Of a stretch of DNA of 64,000 bases, positions 1-7,614 are shown in pieces. The stretch is taken from the NCBI GenBank assembly GCA_017643025.1, contig JAEPOG010000002.1, positions 372,001 to 436,000 of the forward strand. The letters run 5' to 3'. The position numbers and the translations under genes were made by a program. The DNA comes from Rhizobiaceae bacterium (lineage in GTDB: Bacteria; Pseudomonadota; Alphaproteobacteria; Rhizobiales; Rhizobiaceae). Every line of letters starts with the position of its first letter. Within the stretch, counting starts at the first letter, position 1. Below the pieces are notes generated by a model that saw nothing but the letters and a program-made list of their open reading frames with translations, did not search any database and was not told where the DNA came from.

Positions 1-543
1 ACCAACTGGGATTTCCTGCGTTATTCGACGACCTTCGACCTCAACAATCCGCTGGTGGGAACCGGCAACGGGCTGGTCTACAGCGTCACCCCGGTTGTGA
101 ACTTCACCGTTTCGGATGAGACGATAGCCTTTGGCCAGACGCCTGCGCCAACGTTGTCACAAATCCTTGCCGTAAACGGCATCAGCGTCGACCCGCTGGC
201 TTTCGGCCTGGGCATCAACCCGGCCACGGCGGATACTGCAATTGCAACGTCCGTCGTACTCAACGGGTTCGGCAATCCGCTTCCGGGCTTCTATTCCGGC
301 GGCCTTACCACGCAAAACGAGTTCCTGCCCTATTTCGGTATGGCCTTCACAATCGATCCGGGCGATCTGACAGTGACGGGAACGACGACGCCAACCACCG
401 GCAATCCGATCTCCACATCGACCAATTCCGGCGTCGGCGGGATGTGCGCCTTCCGCAGCGACGATGAAGATCCCGAAGAAGAGGGTCCGGCCTTCGACAG
501 GATCATCGAATTGTGCGGGATTATCGAATCGGATAGGGACTGA
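1..543 (+). CDS. Two-partner secretion exoprotein (TpsA/filamentous haemagglutinin type), C-terminal fragment
   Basis: The reading frame is open from the first base and ends in TGA at 541-543, so only the last 180 residues are present. The fragment is rich in Thr, Ser, Asn and Gly with short beta-strand-like stretches, as in large secreted beta-helical adhesins. It lies 85 bases before a TpsB transporter gene on the same strand, the usual order for a two-partner secretion pair. The tail is acidic and holds two cysteines 23 residues apart, the second 8 residues before the end. A C-terminal cysteine pair is known to tether the HMW1 adhesin to its transporter, so surface retention is possible here, by inference. 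A GTG at 55 is only an internal codon. The assignment rests mainly on context because the diagnostic N-terminal TPS domain lies outside the window. Confidence 0.65.
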   Translation, partial: TNWDFLRYSTTFDLNNPLVGTGNGLVYSVTPVVNFTVSDETIAFGQTPAPTLSQILAVNGISVDPLAFGLGINPATADTAIATSVVLNGFGNPLPGFYSGGLTTQNEFLPYFGMAFTIDPGDLTVTGTTTPTTGNPISTSTNSGVGGMCAFRSDDEDPEEEGPAFDRIIELCGIIESDRD

Positions 544-628
544 TTCAGGTAGTGAATCTTAGTAAGTCAGTAACCATAAGGAGGGTATTCGGCCCTGAAA
601 TCCTAACCACTTTCGAAGCGGAGAGCCG

Positions 629-2440
629 ATGTTTCGAACGTGTGTGTCCAGGCCTCGAGTTCCGGCCGCAAGAAATGCTGGGACGGCGACGAGGCTGGGG
701 GTTTCGGGACTTCTCGCGACACTCTTCTTTTCGGCTTGTCCCGCGCTTGCACAAAACAGCATCGAACGTAACCTGCCTCCGCCGGTAGAGCGGCGGGCCG
801 GTTCGATCATCGTCAACGATGCCGCCGCAGGTTCGACCGACGAGACGCCGCTGGGCGTCAACGTCTCCGGCATTGTCCTTATCGGCGCTTCCGGCAGCGT
901 AAGCGGCGCGGCCGCGCCGGGCGTCACCGTCGCCAACCTTGATAATGCACCCGACGAAGCGTTGCGCGCTGCGCTTTCCAGGTTCGTCGGGCAAGCGCTG
1001 TCGCTGGGCCTGATTTCGAGGATCCAGACAGCGGTTACCGATGTCTGGCGCAGCAGCGGCTATCCTTTCGTTTCGGTGACGATCCCGCCGCAGGAGGTCA
1101 CAAGTGGCGTCCTGACGCTGCGGGTGATCGAGTTCCGCGCCGGCAATATCACCGTAGCCGGCGCCGAAGGCAGCCATGCCGACCGCATCCGGCGGTCGGT
1201 ACGGGCCGAGAAGGGCGACCGGCTCAACGCCAGGCAGCTCGGCGAAGACCTCAACTGGCTGAACCGCGTGGGGCAGCGACGGGTGACGGCGGTGTTCTCG
1301 CCCGGCGCGGTCGGCGGGGCGGCCGATCTCACTCTCGATGTAACGCAGGGCCGCAATCCGGGTTTCTACGTCGGCTGGAACAACAACGGCGCGCGTGCAA
1401 CGGGCCTCGACCGCATCTTTGTCGGCACGAGCTTCTGGTTGCCGTCGCTCAACGATCTTACGTTCACCTATCAGCTGACGGGCAGCTTCGACCTGTGGGC
1501 CAATCCGCGCCGGATCATCCCCGTGAAGGGCGACTATCCAGGCTATGTCAGCCACTCCGCGCGCATCGCCTTGCCGACATGGCCTCGGCAGGTGCTTGAG
1601 ATATCGCCAAACTTCGTCGCGACGCGCGAGATGACCAGCCCGGTCATCGCGATCGAGAACACGACGTTCGAAATCCCGGTGATTTACAGAACGGCGGTGT
1701 CCAACATCGTGCCCGGCCTGTTTGCCGGCGACATCTATGGCGGTGTCGAGTTCAAGAAGCTCTACCGCACAACATTCTTCTCCGGTGTGGAGGTCGGGTC
1801 CGGCGAGGCCGGCGTGTTCCAGATCGTCCTTGGCTGGGCGCATGGCATCGAAGACCGGCTGGGACGCACGGATTTCGACATCAGTATCCGCGGCAATCCG
1901 GGCGGGGTGGTTGGCGGCAATACCAGCGCCAACTGGGCCGTGTTCTCTAGCGGACGCGTCACCGATATAACCTACATCTATGCGCGCGCAGACATTTCGC
2001 GCTCGACGCGCCTGCCGCGTGACTTCTCCTGGCAAAGCCGGTTGTTCGGTGTAATTTCGGGGCAGCCGCTGCCCGACACGGAGCGGCTCGGTCTGGGCGG
2101 ACTGGGAGCCGTGCGCGGCTACGGTGTCGACGATGCTACCGTGGATACCGGGCTCGTGTTCCGCAACGAGATACGCTTTCCGACGTTCTCGCCGCTGGGC
2201 TCGGCAGGCAATCTCGGGGTTTCGGATGCGCTGTCCGCCTTCGTGTTCGGTGATTTCGGTTATGGCGTCAATCTGGCTACCGGCGCCGCAACGACCATCG
2301 GCAGCATCGGCGCCGGTTTCGACTATTCGATCGCCGGTCGTCTCAATGCGACCGTGCTGGCGGGCTACGCGCTGGCCAACGCCGCGTTTACGCGTGCAGG
2401 CGAGGTTCATATCCAGGCGCAGGTGAGCGGCCACTACTAG
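629..2440 (+). CDS. TpsB/ShlB/FhaC-family outer-membrane transporter
   Basis: A 603-residue protein that should form the outer-membrane pore exporting the TpsA partner encoded just upstream. A signal peptide runs to about residue 41, ending in Ala-Leu-Ala. A POTRA-type periplasmic region follows, then a long beta-barrel region with alternating aromatic residues. The conserved VRGY motif of this family, which sits in the loop folding back into the pore, is at residues 495-498. The last residues (VSGHY) end in an aromatic, as expected for a barrel substrate of the BAM complex. The start is the first ATG after an in-frame stop at 596 and has GGAGAG just upstream. Two IalB-family genes follow on the same strand at short spacing, suggesting one transcription unit. 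Length is normal for the family. Confidence 0.9.
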   Translation: MFRTCVSRPRVPAARNAGTATRLGVSGLLATLFFSACPALAQNSIERNLPPPVERRAGSIIVNDAAAGSTDETPLGVNVSGIVLIGASGSVSGAAAPGVTVANLDNAPDEALRAALSRFVGQALSLGLISRIQTAVTDVWRSSGYPFVSVTIPPQEVTSGVLTLRVIEFRAGNITVAGAEGSHADRIRRSVRAEKGDRLNARQLGEDLNWLNRVGQRRVTAVFSPGAVGGAADLTLDVTQGRNPGFYVGWNNNGARATGLDRIFVGTSFWLPSLNDLTFTYQLTGSFDLWANPRRIIPVKGDYPGYVSHSARIALPTWPRQVLEISPNFVATREMTSPVIAIENTTFEIPVIYRTAVSNIVPGLFAGDIYGGVEFKKLYRTTFFSGVEVGSGEAGVFQIVLGWAHGIEDRLGRTDFDISIRGNPGGVVGGNTSANWAVFSSGRVTDITYIYARADISRSTRLPRDFSWQSRLFGVISGQPLPDTERLGLGGLGAVRGYGVDDATVDTGLVFRNEIRFPTFSPLGSAGNLGVSDALSAFVFGDFGYGVNLATGAATTIGSIGAGFDYSIAGRLNATVLAGYALANAAFTRAGEVHIQAQVSGHY

Positions 2441-2467
2441 CGCGCGGCAACTCCTCGGGAGGAAACG

Positions 2468-2998
2468 ATGAAGACGTACATCGCCGCGGCGCTCACGCTT
2501 GTCATGTCATTTCCGGCGATCGCGCAGCAGGCGGCGGAGCCATCCGAGACGACGGAGAGGTTCGGCGCCTGGACGGTGCGCTGCGTCAATCAACAGGGCG
2601 AAAACGAAGGCAAGGCCTGCGAAGTCTTCCTTGCCGTGCAGGGACAGGGCGGCCTGATCGCGCAGATCGCCCTTGGTCAGCCGCAGCAGGCCGGCACGCT
2701 CATGGTTGCACGAACGCCGCTCGGCGTGCTGGTCTCGGAGCCAGTCAGATTGGAAACGGCGGGCACGCCGCCCCTCACGCTTCCTTTCGTCACCTGCCTC
2801 GCAAATGGCTGTCTTGCGCAGTCCGTCGTGCCGGGTGATTTCCTCGGCGAACTGACGGGTCATGAAACCGCGTCGGCGACATTCGCCGAGCGCTCTGGGC
2901 GCCAGATACAGATCAATCTTCCACTAACGGGTCTGAATGACGCGCTTGCGCGCATCGGTGTCGACTGCGGCTCGGGCAGCTGCGTTCCAGCAGAGTGA
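2468..2998 (+). CDS. Invasion-associated locus B (IalB) family protein 1
   Basis: A 176-residue periplasmic protein. The signal peptide (MKTYIAAALTLVMSFPAIA) should be cut near residue 19. The mature part has the IalB pattern: an 'FGAWTVRC' strand near the start, further cysteines and a central 'PLTLPFVTCLANGC' segment. IalB was described in Bartonella as linked to erythrocyte invasion, but most alphaproteobacterial members have no known function. The start has a strong ribosome-binding site (GGGAGGAAACG) only 27 bases after the tpsB stop, and the next paralogue follows 7 bases after this stop. Operon linkage to a two-partner secretion system suggests an envelope role tied to that system, which is inference. 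Confidence 0.8.
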   Translation: MKTYIAAALTLVMSFPAIAQQAAEPSETTERFGAWTVRCVNQQGENEGKACEVFLAVQGQGGLIAQIALGQPQQAGTLMVARTPLGVLVSEPVRLETAGTPPLTLPFVTCLANGCLAQSVVPGDFLGELTGHETASATFAERSGRQIQINLPLTGLNDALARIGVDCGSGSCVPAE

Positions 2999-3005
2999 CC
3001 GTACA

Positions 3006-3575
3006 ATGAAGCCCGGCAATTGCGGTTTGCGCCGCAGCACTCTTTTCGTCGTGCTGGCGGCGATCTGTTCCGGCCTGACAGCTTCGGCGGGCGCTCAAGC
3101 GCTGCTTACCGAAACGGTAGGCGCCGGCGGTGCGGCGACGGACGCAAGGCAGACAGTTACGGTCGCAGACGACTGGCAGGTCATTTGCAACCAGCATGGA
3201 GACGAAGAGAGCTGCCGTATGACGACCGTCGGCAGCGGCCGTCTGCAGGACGGCCGTGCGATAACCGTGCAACTCGCGTCAGATGCGCGCGCGGGTTCCG
3301 GGCGCGTCTTCCTGTTTCTCACGCCGCTCGATCTCCTGGTGGCTAAGGGCGCGGAAATGCGCATCGACAGAGGGCGGACCTTGAAGCTTGCATACAGGTC
3401 CTGCCACGCCCAGGGATGCGTGATCCCGTTTCAGCTTTCGGGTGCGCTGGAACGCAGCTTTCGTTCGGGAACCGATCTCAGCCTGAGGCTTTTCGCGCTC
3501 GACGGCACGGCCGTAGACGTCGATTTGTCGTTGCTCGGCTTCATAGCCGCCAGCCGGGCGATGGAGAGCAACTAG
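3006..3575 (+). CDS. IalB family protein 2
   Basis: A 189-residue secreted protein read from the ATG at 3006. An in-frame start at 2937 would overlap the preceding gene and place 23 unrelated residues before the signal peptide, so 3006 is preferred. The signal peptide covers about 32 residues with a hydrophobic core (LFVVLAAICSGL). The mature chain has the IalB features 'DDWQVICN', 'ESCRMTT' and 'YRSCHAQGCVIPF', with paired cysteines in the same places as the upstream paralogue. The two proteins are clearly diverged, so the duplication is old or they were acquired separately. It is the last gene of the apparent tpsA-tpsB-ialB-ialB unit and converges on the YeiH-type gene. Confidence 0.75.
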   Translation: MKPGNCGLRRSTLFVVLAAICSGLTASAGAQALLTETVGAGGAATDARQTVTVADDWQVICNQHGDEESCRMTTVGSGRLQDGRAITVQLASDARAGSGRVFLFLTPLDLLVAKGAEMRIDRGRTLKLAYRSCHAQGCVIPFQLSGALERSFRSGTDLSLRLFALDGTAVDVDLSLLGFIAASRAMESN

Positions 3576-3583
3576 GCGATAGT

Positions 3584-4585
3584 CTAGCCGAACTCCCAGA
3601 GCATACCGATCACCGCCATCAACAGGACAAGGGATGTCGCCACGGACACGGCGACCGCCGAGCGCCCGATTTTCAGCATTTCGGGAATTGAGGTGGTGAG
3701 GCCGATCGCTGCGACCGCCGCGATGAGGCACCAGCGCGACAGTTCGATCAATGCCGACTTCCATTCGATCGGCACGCCGCCATAGGAGTTGATCAGCACG
3801 AGAACCGCGAAGGCAATGGCGAAAAGCGGCACCGGCCTGCGGAGTCCGACTTCATCGCCCGGCGCCTTCCTGAAGGCGAGTGCGACGACGAAAACGATAG
3901 GCACCAGCATGGCGACGCGAAAAAGCTTAATGATCGTCGCCGTGTCGCCGGCTTCGGCGCCGACTGCGTAGCCCGCCCCTACAACCTGGGCGACATCGTG
4001 GATCGTTGCGCCAAGCAGGATGCCGGTGAGACGGTCGTCAAACCCGACAAACTTGGCGACGACGGGGTAGAAGACCATCGCGATGGTCGAGAGCGTCGTC
4101 ACCGAAACGACCGCGAAGATGGTTTCGCGGTCCTTGTTTTCCGAACGCGGAAGAACCGACGACAGCGCCAGCGCAGCCGAAGCGCCGCAGATGGCGGTTG
4201 CGCCGCCGATAAGCACGCCGAACGCGTTCGAACGCGCGAAGATGCGTGCGAACAGCAGACCGGCTGCAATCGTAATCGCCATTGCCGCCACCAGTATGAT
4301 GACGGTCTGCCCTCCCAGCGCCAGGACATCGTCGATCGCGATGCGCAGGCCGAGAAGCGCGACGCCGATCTGGAGAACAGTCTTCGACGTGAAGTGGATG
4401 CCTGGTCCGACCCTCTGGCCTTCGGAGAGGAAATTGAGGGCTATGCCGATCAGCAGGGCAAGCAGCAGGACCGGCCCGCCATAAGTATCGGCCACGAAAC
4501 TGGCAGCCGCGGCAATGAGCAGTGCGGTCGCCATTCCTGGCAGCAGGCGGGCCGCCCGCGCGCCCGTGTCGGTACCGATAGCCAT
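3584..4585 (-). CDS. YeiH/UPF0324-family membrane protein (putative sulfate exporter family)
   Basis: A 333-residue integral membrane protein with about ten hydrophobic segments. It has the family-typical 'GPGIHFTSKTVLQIGVALLGLRI', 'GGATAICGASAALALS' and 'GATIHDVAQVVGAGYAVG' regions. Databases label the family putative sulfate exporters, and a link to taurine or sulfoacetate breakdown has been proposed for some members, but the substrate is not established. No LysR regulator sits next to it, unlike in Escherichia coli. The gene lies 104 bases downstream of an enoyl-CoA hydratase gene on the same strand. A perfect 12-base palindrome lies 33 bases before its start codon and could be an operator. 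Confidence 0.8.
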   Translation of the reverse strand: MAIGTDTGARAARLLPGMATALLIAAAASFVADTYGGPVLLLALLIGIALNFLSEGQRVGPGIHFTSKTVLQIGVALLGLRIAIDDVLALGGQTVIILVAAMAITIAAGLLFARIFARSNAFGVLIGGATAICGASAALALSSVLPRSENKDRETIFAVVSVTTLSTIAMVFYPVVAKFVGFDDRLTGILLGATIHDVAQVVGAGYAVGAEAGDTATIIKLFRVAMLVPIVFVVALAFRKAPGDEVGLRRPVPLFAIAFAVLVLINSYGGVPIEWKSALIELSRWCLIAAVAAIGLTTSIPEMLKIGRSAVAVSVATSLVLLMAVIGMLWEFG

Positions 4586-4617
4586 GGATCTTTTCCGTTT
4601 TCCGGTTCAGTCCAGAG

Positions 4618-4629
4618 CTATCCGGATAG
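4618..4629. promoter_or_regulatory. Perfect 12-base palindrome before the YeiH-type gene
   Basis: The sequence CTATCCGGATAG reads the same on both strands. It sits 33-44 bases upstream of the YeiH-type start codon, where a repressor site could lie. I do not recognise a matching regulator in the window. Confidence 0.3.
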
Positions 4630-4689
4630 TCGGATCAGGCACAGCCGCTGCAGCGACCTTCCACGGCGGAATTTCGATGAACGCCGAGG

Positions 4690-5463
4690 TCAGCTGTTCC
4701 AGCGCGGTTTGCGCTTTTCCATGAATGCCTTCACGCCTTCACGCGCATCGTCACCTTGCGCGGCGAGCGCGATCTGGCCCTCGGCGAAGGCGATGGCCGC
4801 TTCGAAGTCCATGTGTTCCATGGCCGCGATAGCGTATTTGCCGCGCCGCAGGGCTGCCGGCGATCCCGCCGCCAGATGAGCGAGGATTTCATCCACCTTG
4901 GCATCGAGGTCGGCGGCGGCAACGACATGATTGACGAGGCCGATGTCGAAGGCGCGTCGCGCATCGATCATTTCGCCTGTCAGCGCCAGCTCCGCGGCAT
5001 GACGCGGCAGAACAACGCGGCGCAGAATTGCCAGCACCTGCATGGGAAACACGCCGATACGCGCCTCGGGCAGGCCGAAGCGGGCATGGTCCACCGCAAT
5101 CGCTATGTCGCACAATGCAAGCAGGCCTACGCCCCCTGCCACGCAGGCCCCGTTGACCCTTGCGACTAGCGGAACGCCGACGCCGCGCGCCAGGCGTGCA
5201 AGACGGCCAAAGTCGGATGTCGGGTCGCTTTCGCCCTTGCCGAAGATTTCGGTGCCGCCCTCAAGGTCGCCGCCGGCGCAGAAGGCCTTGTCGCCTGCTC
5301 CTGTCAGAACTACGGCGCGTATGTCGCTATCGCCCGCCACCTCGGCCAGGGCGGCATGAATGCCGCCAACGACCGCTGCGTTGATCGCGTTGCGGCGCTC
5401 GGTCCGGTTGATCGTGATCCATAGGGTAGCGCCGCGTCGTTCGGCCAGGATTTCGTCAGACAT
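4690..5463 (-). CDS. Enoyl-CoA hydratase/isomerase family protein
   Basis: A 257-residue crotonase-fold enzyme. The first oxyanion-hole segment is visible at residues 60-67 (AFCAGGDL), and the second at about 107-116 (CVAGGVGLLA), followed by 'CDIAIAVDHARFGLPEARIGVFP'. Such enzymes hydrate or isomerise acyl-CoA thioesters in fatty-acid or aromatic-acid degradation, but the sequence alone does not fix the substrate. The gene follows the DUF3108 gene by 64 bases on the same strand. Its start codon is enclosed in a perfect 12-base-pair inverted repeat, so translation may be controlled by RNA structure. The length is normal. Confidence 0.85.
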   Translation of the reverse strand: MSDEILAERRGATLWITINRTERRNAINAAVVGGIHAALAEVAGDSDIRAVVLTGAGDKAFCAGGDLEGGTEIFGKGESDPTSDFGRLARLARGVGVPLVARVNGACVAGGVGLLALCDIAIAVDHARFGLPEARIGVFPMQVLAILRRVVLPRHAAELALTGEMIDARRAFDIGLVNHVVAAADLDAKVDEILAHLAAGSPAALRRGKYAIAAMEHMDFEAAIAFAEGQIALAAQGDDAREGVKAFMEKRKPRWNS

Positions 5464-5494
5464 GCCTGTTTCCCGGTGGAGCGGAAACAGGCAT
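5462..5494 (-). promoter_or_regulatory. Hairpin enclosing the enoyl-CoA hydratase start codon, with a 12-codon leader ORF
   Basis: On the minus strand ATGCCTGTTTCC (5494-5483) pairs perfectly with GGAAACAGGCAT (5473-5462), leaving a 9-base loop. The 3' arm contains the purine-rich ribosome-binding region and the first two bases of the enoyl-CoA hydratase start codon, so the stem would hide the start site. No U-tract follows, so it is not a terminator. A 12-codon ORF (MPVSAPPGNRHV) begins at the outer ATG in the 5' arm and stops at 5458-5456, overlapping the start of the main gene. Translating it would melt the stem, a possible coupling or thermosensor arrangement. The structure is seen; the function is inferred. 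Confidence 0.55.
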
Positions 5495-5527
5495 CACGAA
5501 TCCGTCGCTGATGCAATATGGCGGGTG

Positions 5528-6310
5528 TCAGCCGTCAATGCGCGTGCGCCAGGCGCGCAGCTTCACCTGCCCGATATCGGTTTGCGTCGTTATCGTGTGC
5601 AGCGTGTAGATGTTCTGGCGATGCGTCGGCACATAGACGAACTCCATGTTCGCGTGCTGGCGCATATAGTCGTAGGTTTCGCTTTTGATGTAGCCGGCGA
5701 CCGGGATGAACTGCGCCGAGCAAGTGACTGCGCCATTGCCGGCACCGTAAACCCAGCCGACCGACGAGGGGCTCAGCTGGACGTCAACCCGAGTGCCGCC
5801 TTCGTATATGCGCAACGTGCGCCGACAGATGTCGTCGGGTGCGCCGCGGGCGACGATGGTAGCCGAAATCGGATCAGTCACCGCCTGAAGGTCGCTCTTC
5901 TGCAAGGGCACGACGTCGTCACCCGTCGGATCGAACGCCGGTTCGTGAGTGACGTTGGCGACCGTTCCGTCCTGGAAGGCGATTTCAAGCTGCGTTCCAG
6001 GCGACGAACCCTGCACGTAGCTGAGGAGGAAACTCTCAGGCTGCGGCGTGCCCGTGGCAAGTGTTCCGACCGAGCGGGACTTCGCTTCGGTTCTGTCGAA
6101 AATGCGGGCAACGCCGGCGCTGCGGAGCGTGCCGTCGACCTCGAAACGGTCGCCGGAAATTCGGCCGTCAAAGGTTGCCTTGGCGACCGTAAAGCTGCGT
6201 ACGGTCACGACATACTCGATCTCGAACCCGAGCTGCTGGGCGGCGGCGCCCGCCGCAGGCATCGTCATGATCGCAGCCAGCGCCGCGGTCCTGATAGCTC
6301 CAATGTTCAT
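5528..6310 (-). CDS. DUF3108 domain-containing periplasmic protein
   Basis: A 260-residue protein starting at the ATG at 6310, which is preceded by a GGAG-type ribosome-binding site. Longer in-frame starts run far upstream through non-coding sequence and are rejected. The signal peptide (about 24 residues, ending AAGAAA) precedes a domain matching DUF3108: 'FEIEYVVTVRSFTVAKATFDGRI', a run of beta strands, and a conserved C-terminal part. The domain has no assigned activity, and members in this order are simply annotated as periplasmic. It is divergent from rpmB across 289 bases and is followed by the enoyl-CoA hydratase gene. Confidence 0.75.
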   Translation of the reverse strand: MNIGAIRTAALAAIMTMPAAGAAAQQLGFEIEYVVTVRSFTVAKATFDGRISGDRFEVDGTLRSAGVARIFDRTEAKSRSVGTLATGTPQPESFLLSYVQGSSPGTQLEIAFQDGTVANVTHEPAFDPTGDDVVPLQKSDLQAVTDPISATIVARGAPDDICRRTLRIYEGGTRVDVQLSPSSVGWVYGAGNGAVTCSAQFIPVAGYIKSETYDYMRQHANMEFVYVPTHRQNIYTLHTITTQTDIGQVKLRAWRTRIDG

Positions 6311-6470
6311 CCACCCGCTCCACAATTGCAGGAAAGAAGTCCCTTCTTCGACCCGCTCCAAACCCTCCTTCATGATTTGTACGGGGAGCGCACCCCCTTG
6401 TCGGGCGCAAATCCGGCAAATCCGTGGAATATGAAGCATGCCCGCCATAATTTGTGAACCGGGGCGCGAC

Positions 6471-6499
6471 TTGACCGGGAAAGCGATTGCGACTATGGA
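6471..6499 (+). promoter_or_regulatory. Putative sigma-70 promoter for rpmB
   Basis: TTGACC at 6471-6476 is followed after exactly 17 bases by TATGGA at 6494-6499, about 100 bases before the rpmB start. The -35 box is good and the -10 is weak. Confidence 0.4.
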
Positions 6500-6599
6500 G
6501 CGGCGACTTTTTCCATGGCCGCAGTGGATTGTCGCGCGCCGCTTTCGTCGGTAGCGCCGTTTGCTTGTTCGGCCGGCAAGAACAGAAGGTAGCAGAAAC

Positions 6600-6899
6600 A
6601 TGGCCCGCGCCTGCGAACTGACCGGCAAAGCCGTTCTCACCGGCAACAATGTCAGCCACGCCAACAACAAGACCCGCCGGCGCTTCCTGCCGAACCTGGT
6701 CAACGTGACGCTGATGTCCGAGACACTCGGCCAGAAGGTGCGCCTGCGGATTTCCGCCAATGCGCTGCGCTCGGTCGAGCACCGCGGCGGGCTCGACGCC
6801 TTCCTGCTCAAGGCCGACGCGGCGGAGCTGTCCCAGCGCGCGCGGCTGCTCAAGAAGCAGATCGCCAAGAAGGCGGGCGAGGAAGCACAGGCCGCCTGA
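6600..6899 (+). CDS. rpmB: 50S ribosomal protein L28
   Basis: A 99-residue basic protein with the L28 signature: '[32 protein letters not shown]', then the '[35 protein letters not shown]' core. L28 is a component of the large ribosomal subunit near the E-site region. The ATG at 6600 is chosen because family members begin MA/MS-R-x-CELTG; the upstream start at 6561 would add unrelated residues. The gene stands alone between the divergent DUF3108 gene and a queuosine-precursor transporter gene, with a plausible promoter upstream. Confidence 0.97.
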   Translation: MARACELTGKAVLTGNNVSHANNKTRRRFLPNLVNVTLMSETLGQKVRLRISANALRSVEHRGGLDAFLLKADAAELSQRARLLKKQIAKKAGEEAQAA

Positions 6900-6935
6900 C
6901 AGGCCGACGCCTTTTCGTCTAGTGCCCTTGGGGCG

Positions 6936-6966
6936 CGCTGGTTCCATCACCCAGGATAAAAAAATG
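6936..6966 (+). promoter_or_regulatory. preQ1-I-like riboswitch overlapping the yhhQ-type start codon
   Basis: The leader reads CTGG-TTCCATCAC-CCAG followed by GATAAAAAA and then the ATG. This matches the class-I preQ1 aptamer layout: a short P1 (6938-6941 with 6951-6954), a 'GGTTC' turn, 'CACCC' and an A-rich loop of six As. The loop bases CAT (6945-6947) can pair with the ATG at 6964-6966 to form P2 of the H-type pseudoknot, which would bury the start codon. The downstream gene encodes a queuosine-precursor transporter family protein, the kind of gene these riboswitches control. P1 is only four pairs, so this is probable rather than certain. Confidence 0.68.
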
Positions 6967-7590
6967 TCTTCGAGACTCGTAAACTACTGGCCATTCGTGG
7001 CCGCGATGGCTGCCGTCGTCGCGGCGTCCAATTACCTCGTCCAGTTCCCCGTTCAGCAGTTCGGGCTGGGCGAGATTCTGACCTGGGGCGCTTTCACCTA
7101 TCCGGTAGCATTCCTCGTCAACGACCTGACCAATAGGCGCTTCGGTCCTGAAGCTGCGCGCAGGGTCGTGTTCGCAGGCTTTGTCCTAGCCGTCATCCTG
7201 TCGATCTGGCTGGCATCGCCGCGTATTGCTATCGCTTCAGGCGTCGCCTTCCTGTCAGCTCAGTTGCTCGACATTTCCGTGTTCAACAGTTTTCGCAGGC
7301 AGGCCTGGTGGCGGGCGCCTTTCATCTCGACGCTTGCCGGCTCCGTCATCGACACGCTGCTGTTCTTCTCGCTGGCCTTCGCGGCCACTTTCGCTTTCCT
7401 CGATACCGGGATCGGGCTTGAGGACGGTTCACTGGCCTTCCAGGTCGCGTGGTTCGGAACCGAGGTGCCACTCTGGGTATCGCTGGCCTTCGGCGATTTC
7501 TGCGTGAAGATCCTCGTCGGCCTGGCGATGCTTGTGCCCTACGGCGCGCTGCTTGGTGTGCTCAGGCCAGTCGAAGCGTCGCGGTCCTGA
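6964..7590 (+). CDS. Queuosine precursor transporter (YhhQ/VUT family)
   Basis: A 208-residue protein with about six membrane segments. Family features are 'LTWGAFTYPVAFLVNDLTNRRFG' near residues 36-58 and 'DTLLFFSLAFAATFAF' further on. YhhQ of Escherichia coli imports the queuosine precursors preQ0 and preQ1 for tRNA modification. The start at 6964 follows the preQ1-like element directly; the longer frame from 6760 runs through rpmB and is a shadow. No clear Shine-Dalgarno sequence separates the A-tract from the ATG, which fits control through the RNA fold. Position just after rpmB on the same strand allows shared or separate transcription. Confidence 0.88.
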   Translation: MSSRLVNYWPFVAAMAAVVAASNYLVQFPVQQFGLGEILTWGAFTYPVAFLVNDLTNRRFGPEAARRVVFAGFVLAVILSIWLASPRIAIASGVAFLSAQLLDISVFNSFRRQAWWRAPFISTLAGSVIDTLLFFSLAFAATFAFLDTGIGLEDGSLAFQVAWFGTEVPLWVSLAFGDFCVKILVGLAMLVPYGALLGVLRPVEASRS

Positions 7591-7614
7591 CGGGAACCAG
7601 CCTAGGCCGGGTAT

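Noticed and set aside
578..585. Strong AAGGAGGG ribosome-binding-like motif between tpsA and tpsB
   Set aside because: No ATG, GTG or TTG lies at a usable distance after it, and tpsB has its own site further on.
545..2434. A 629-codon ORF antisense to tpsB
   Set aside because: Arg/Ala/Gly-rich translation without family features, fully opposite a clear TpsB gene. Long antisense ORFs are common in GC-rich DNA.
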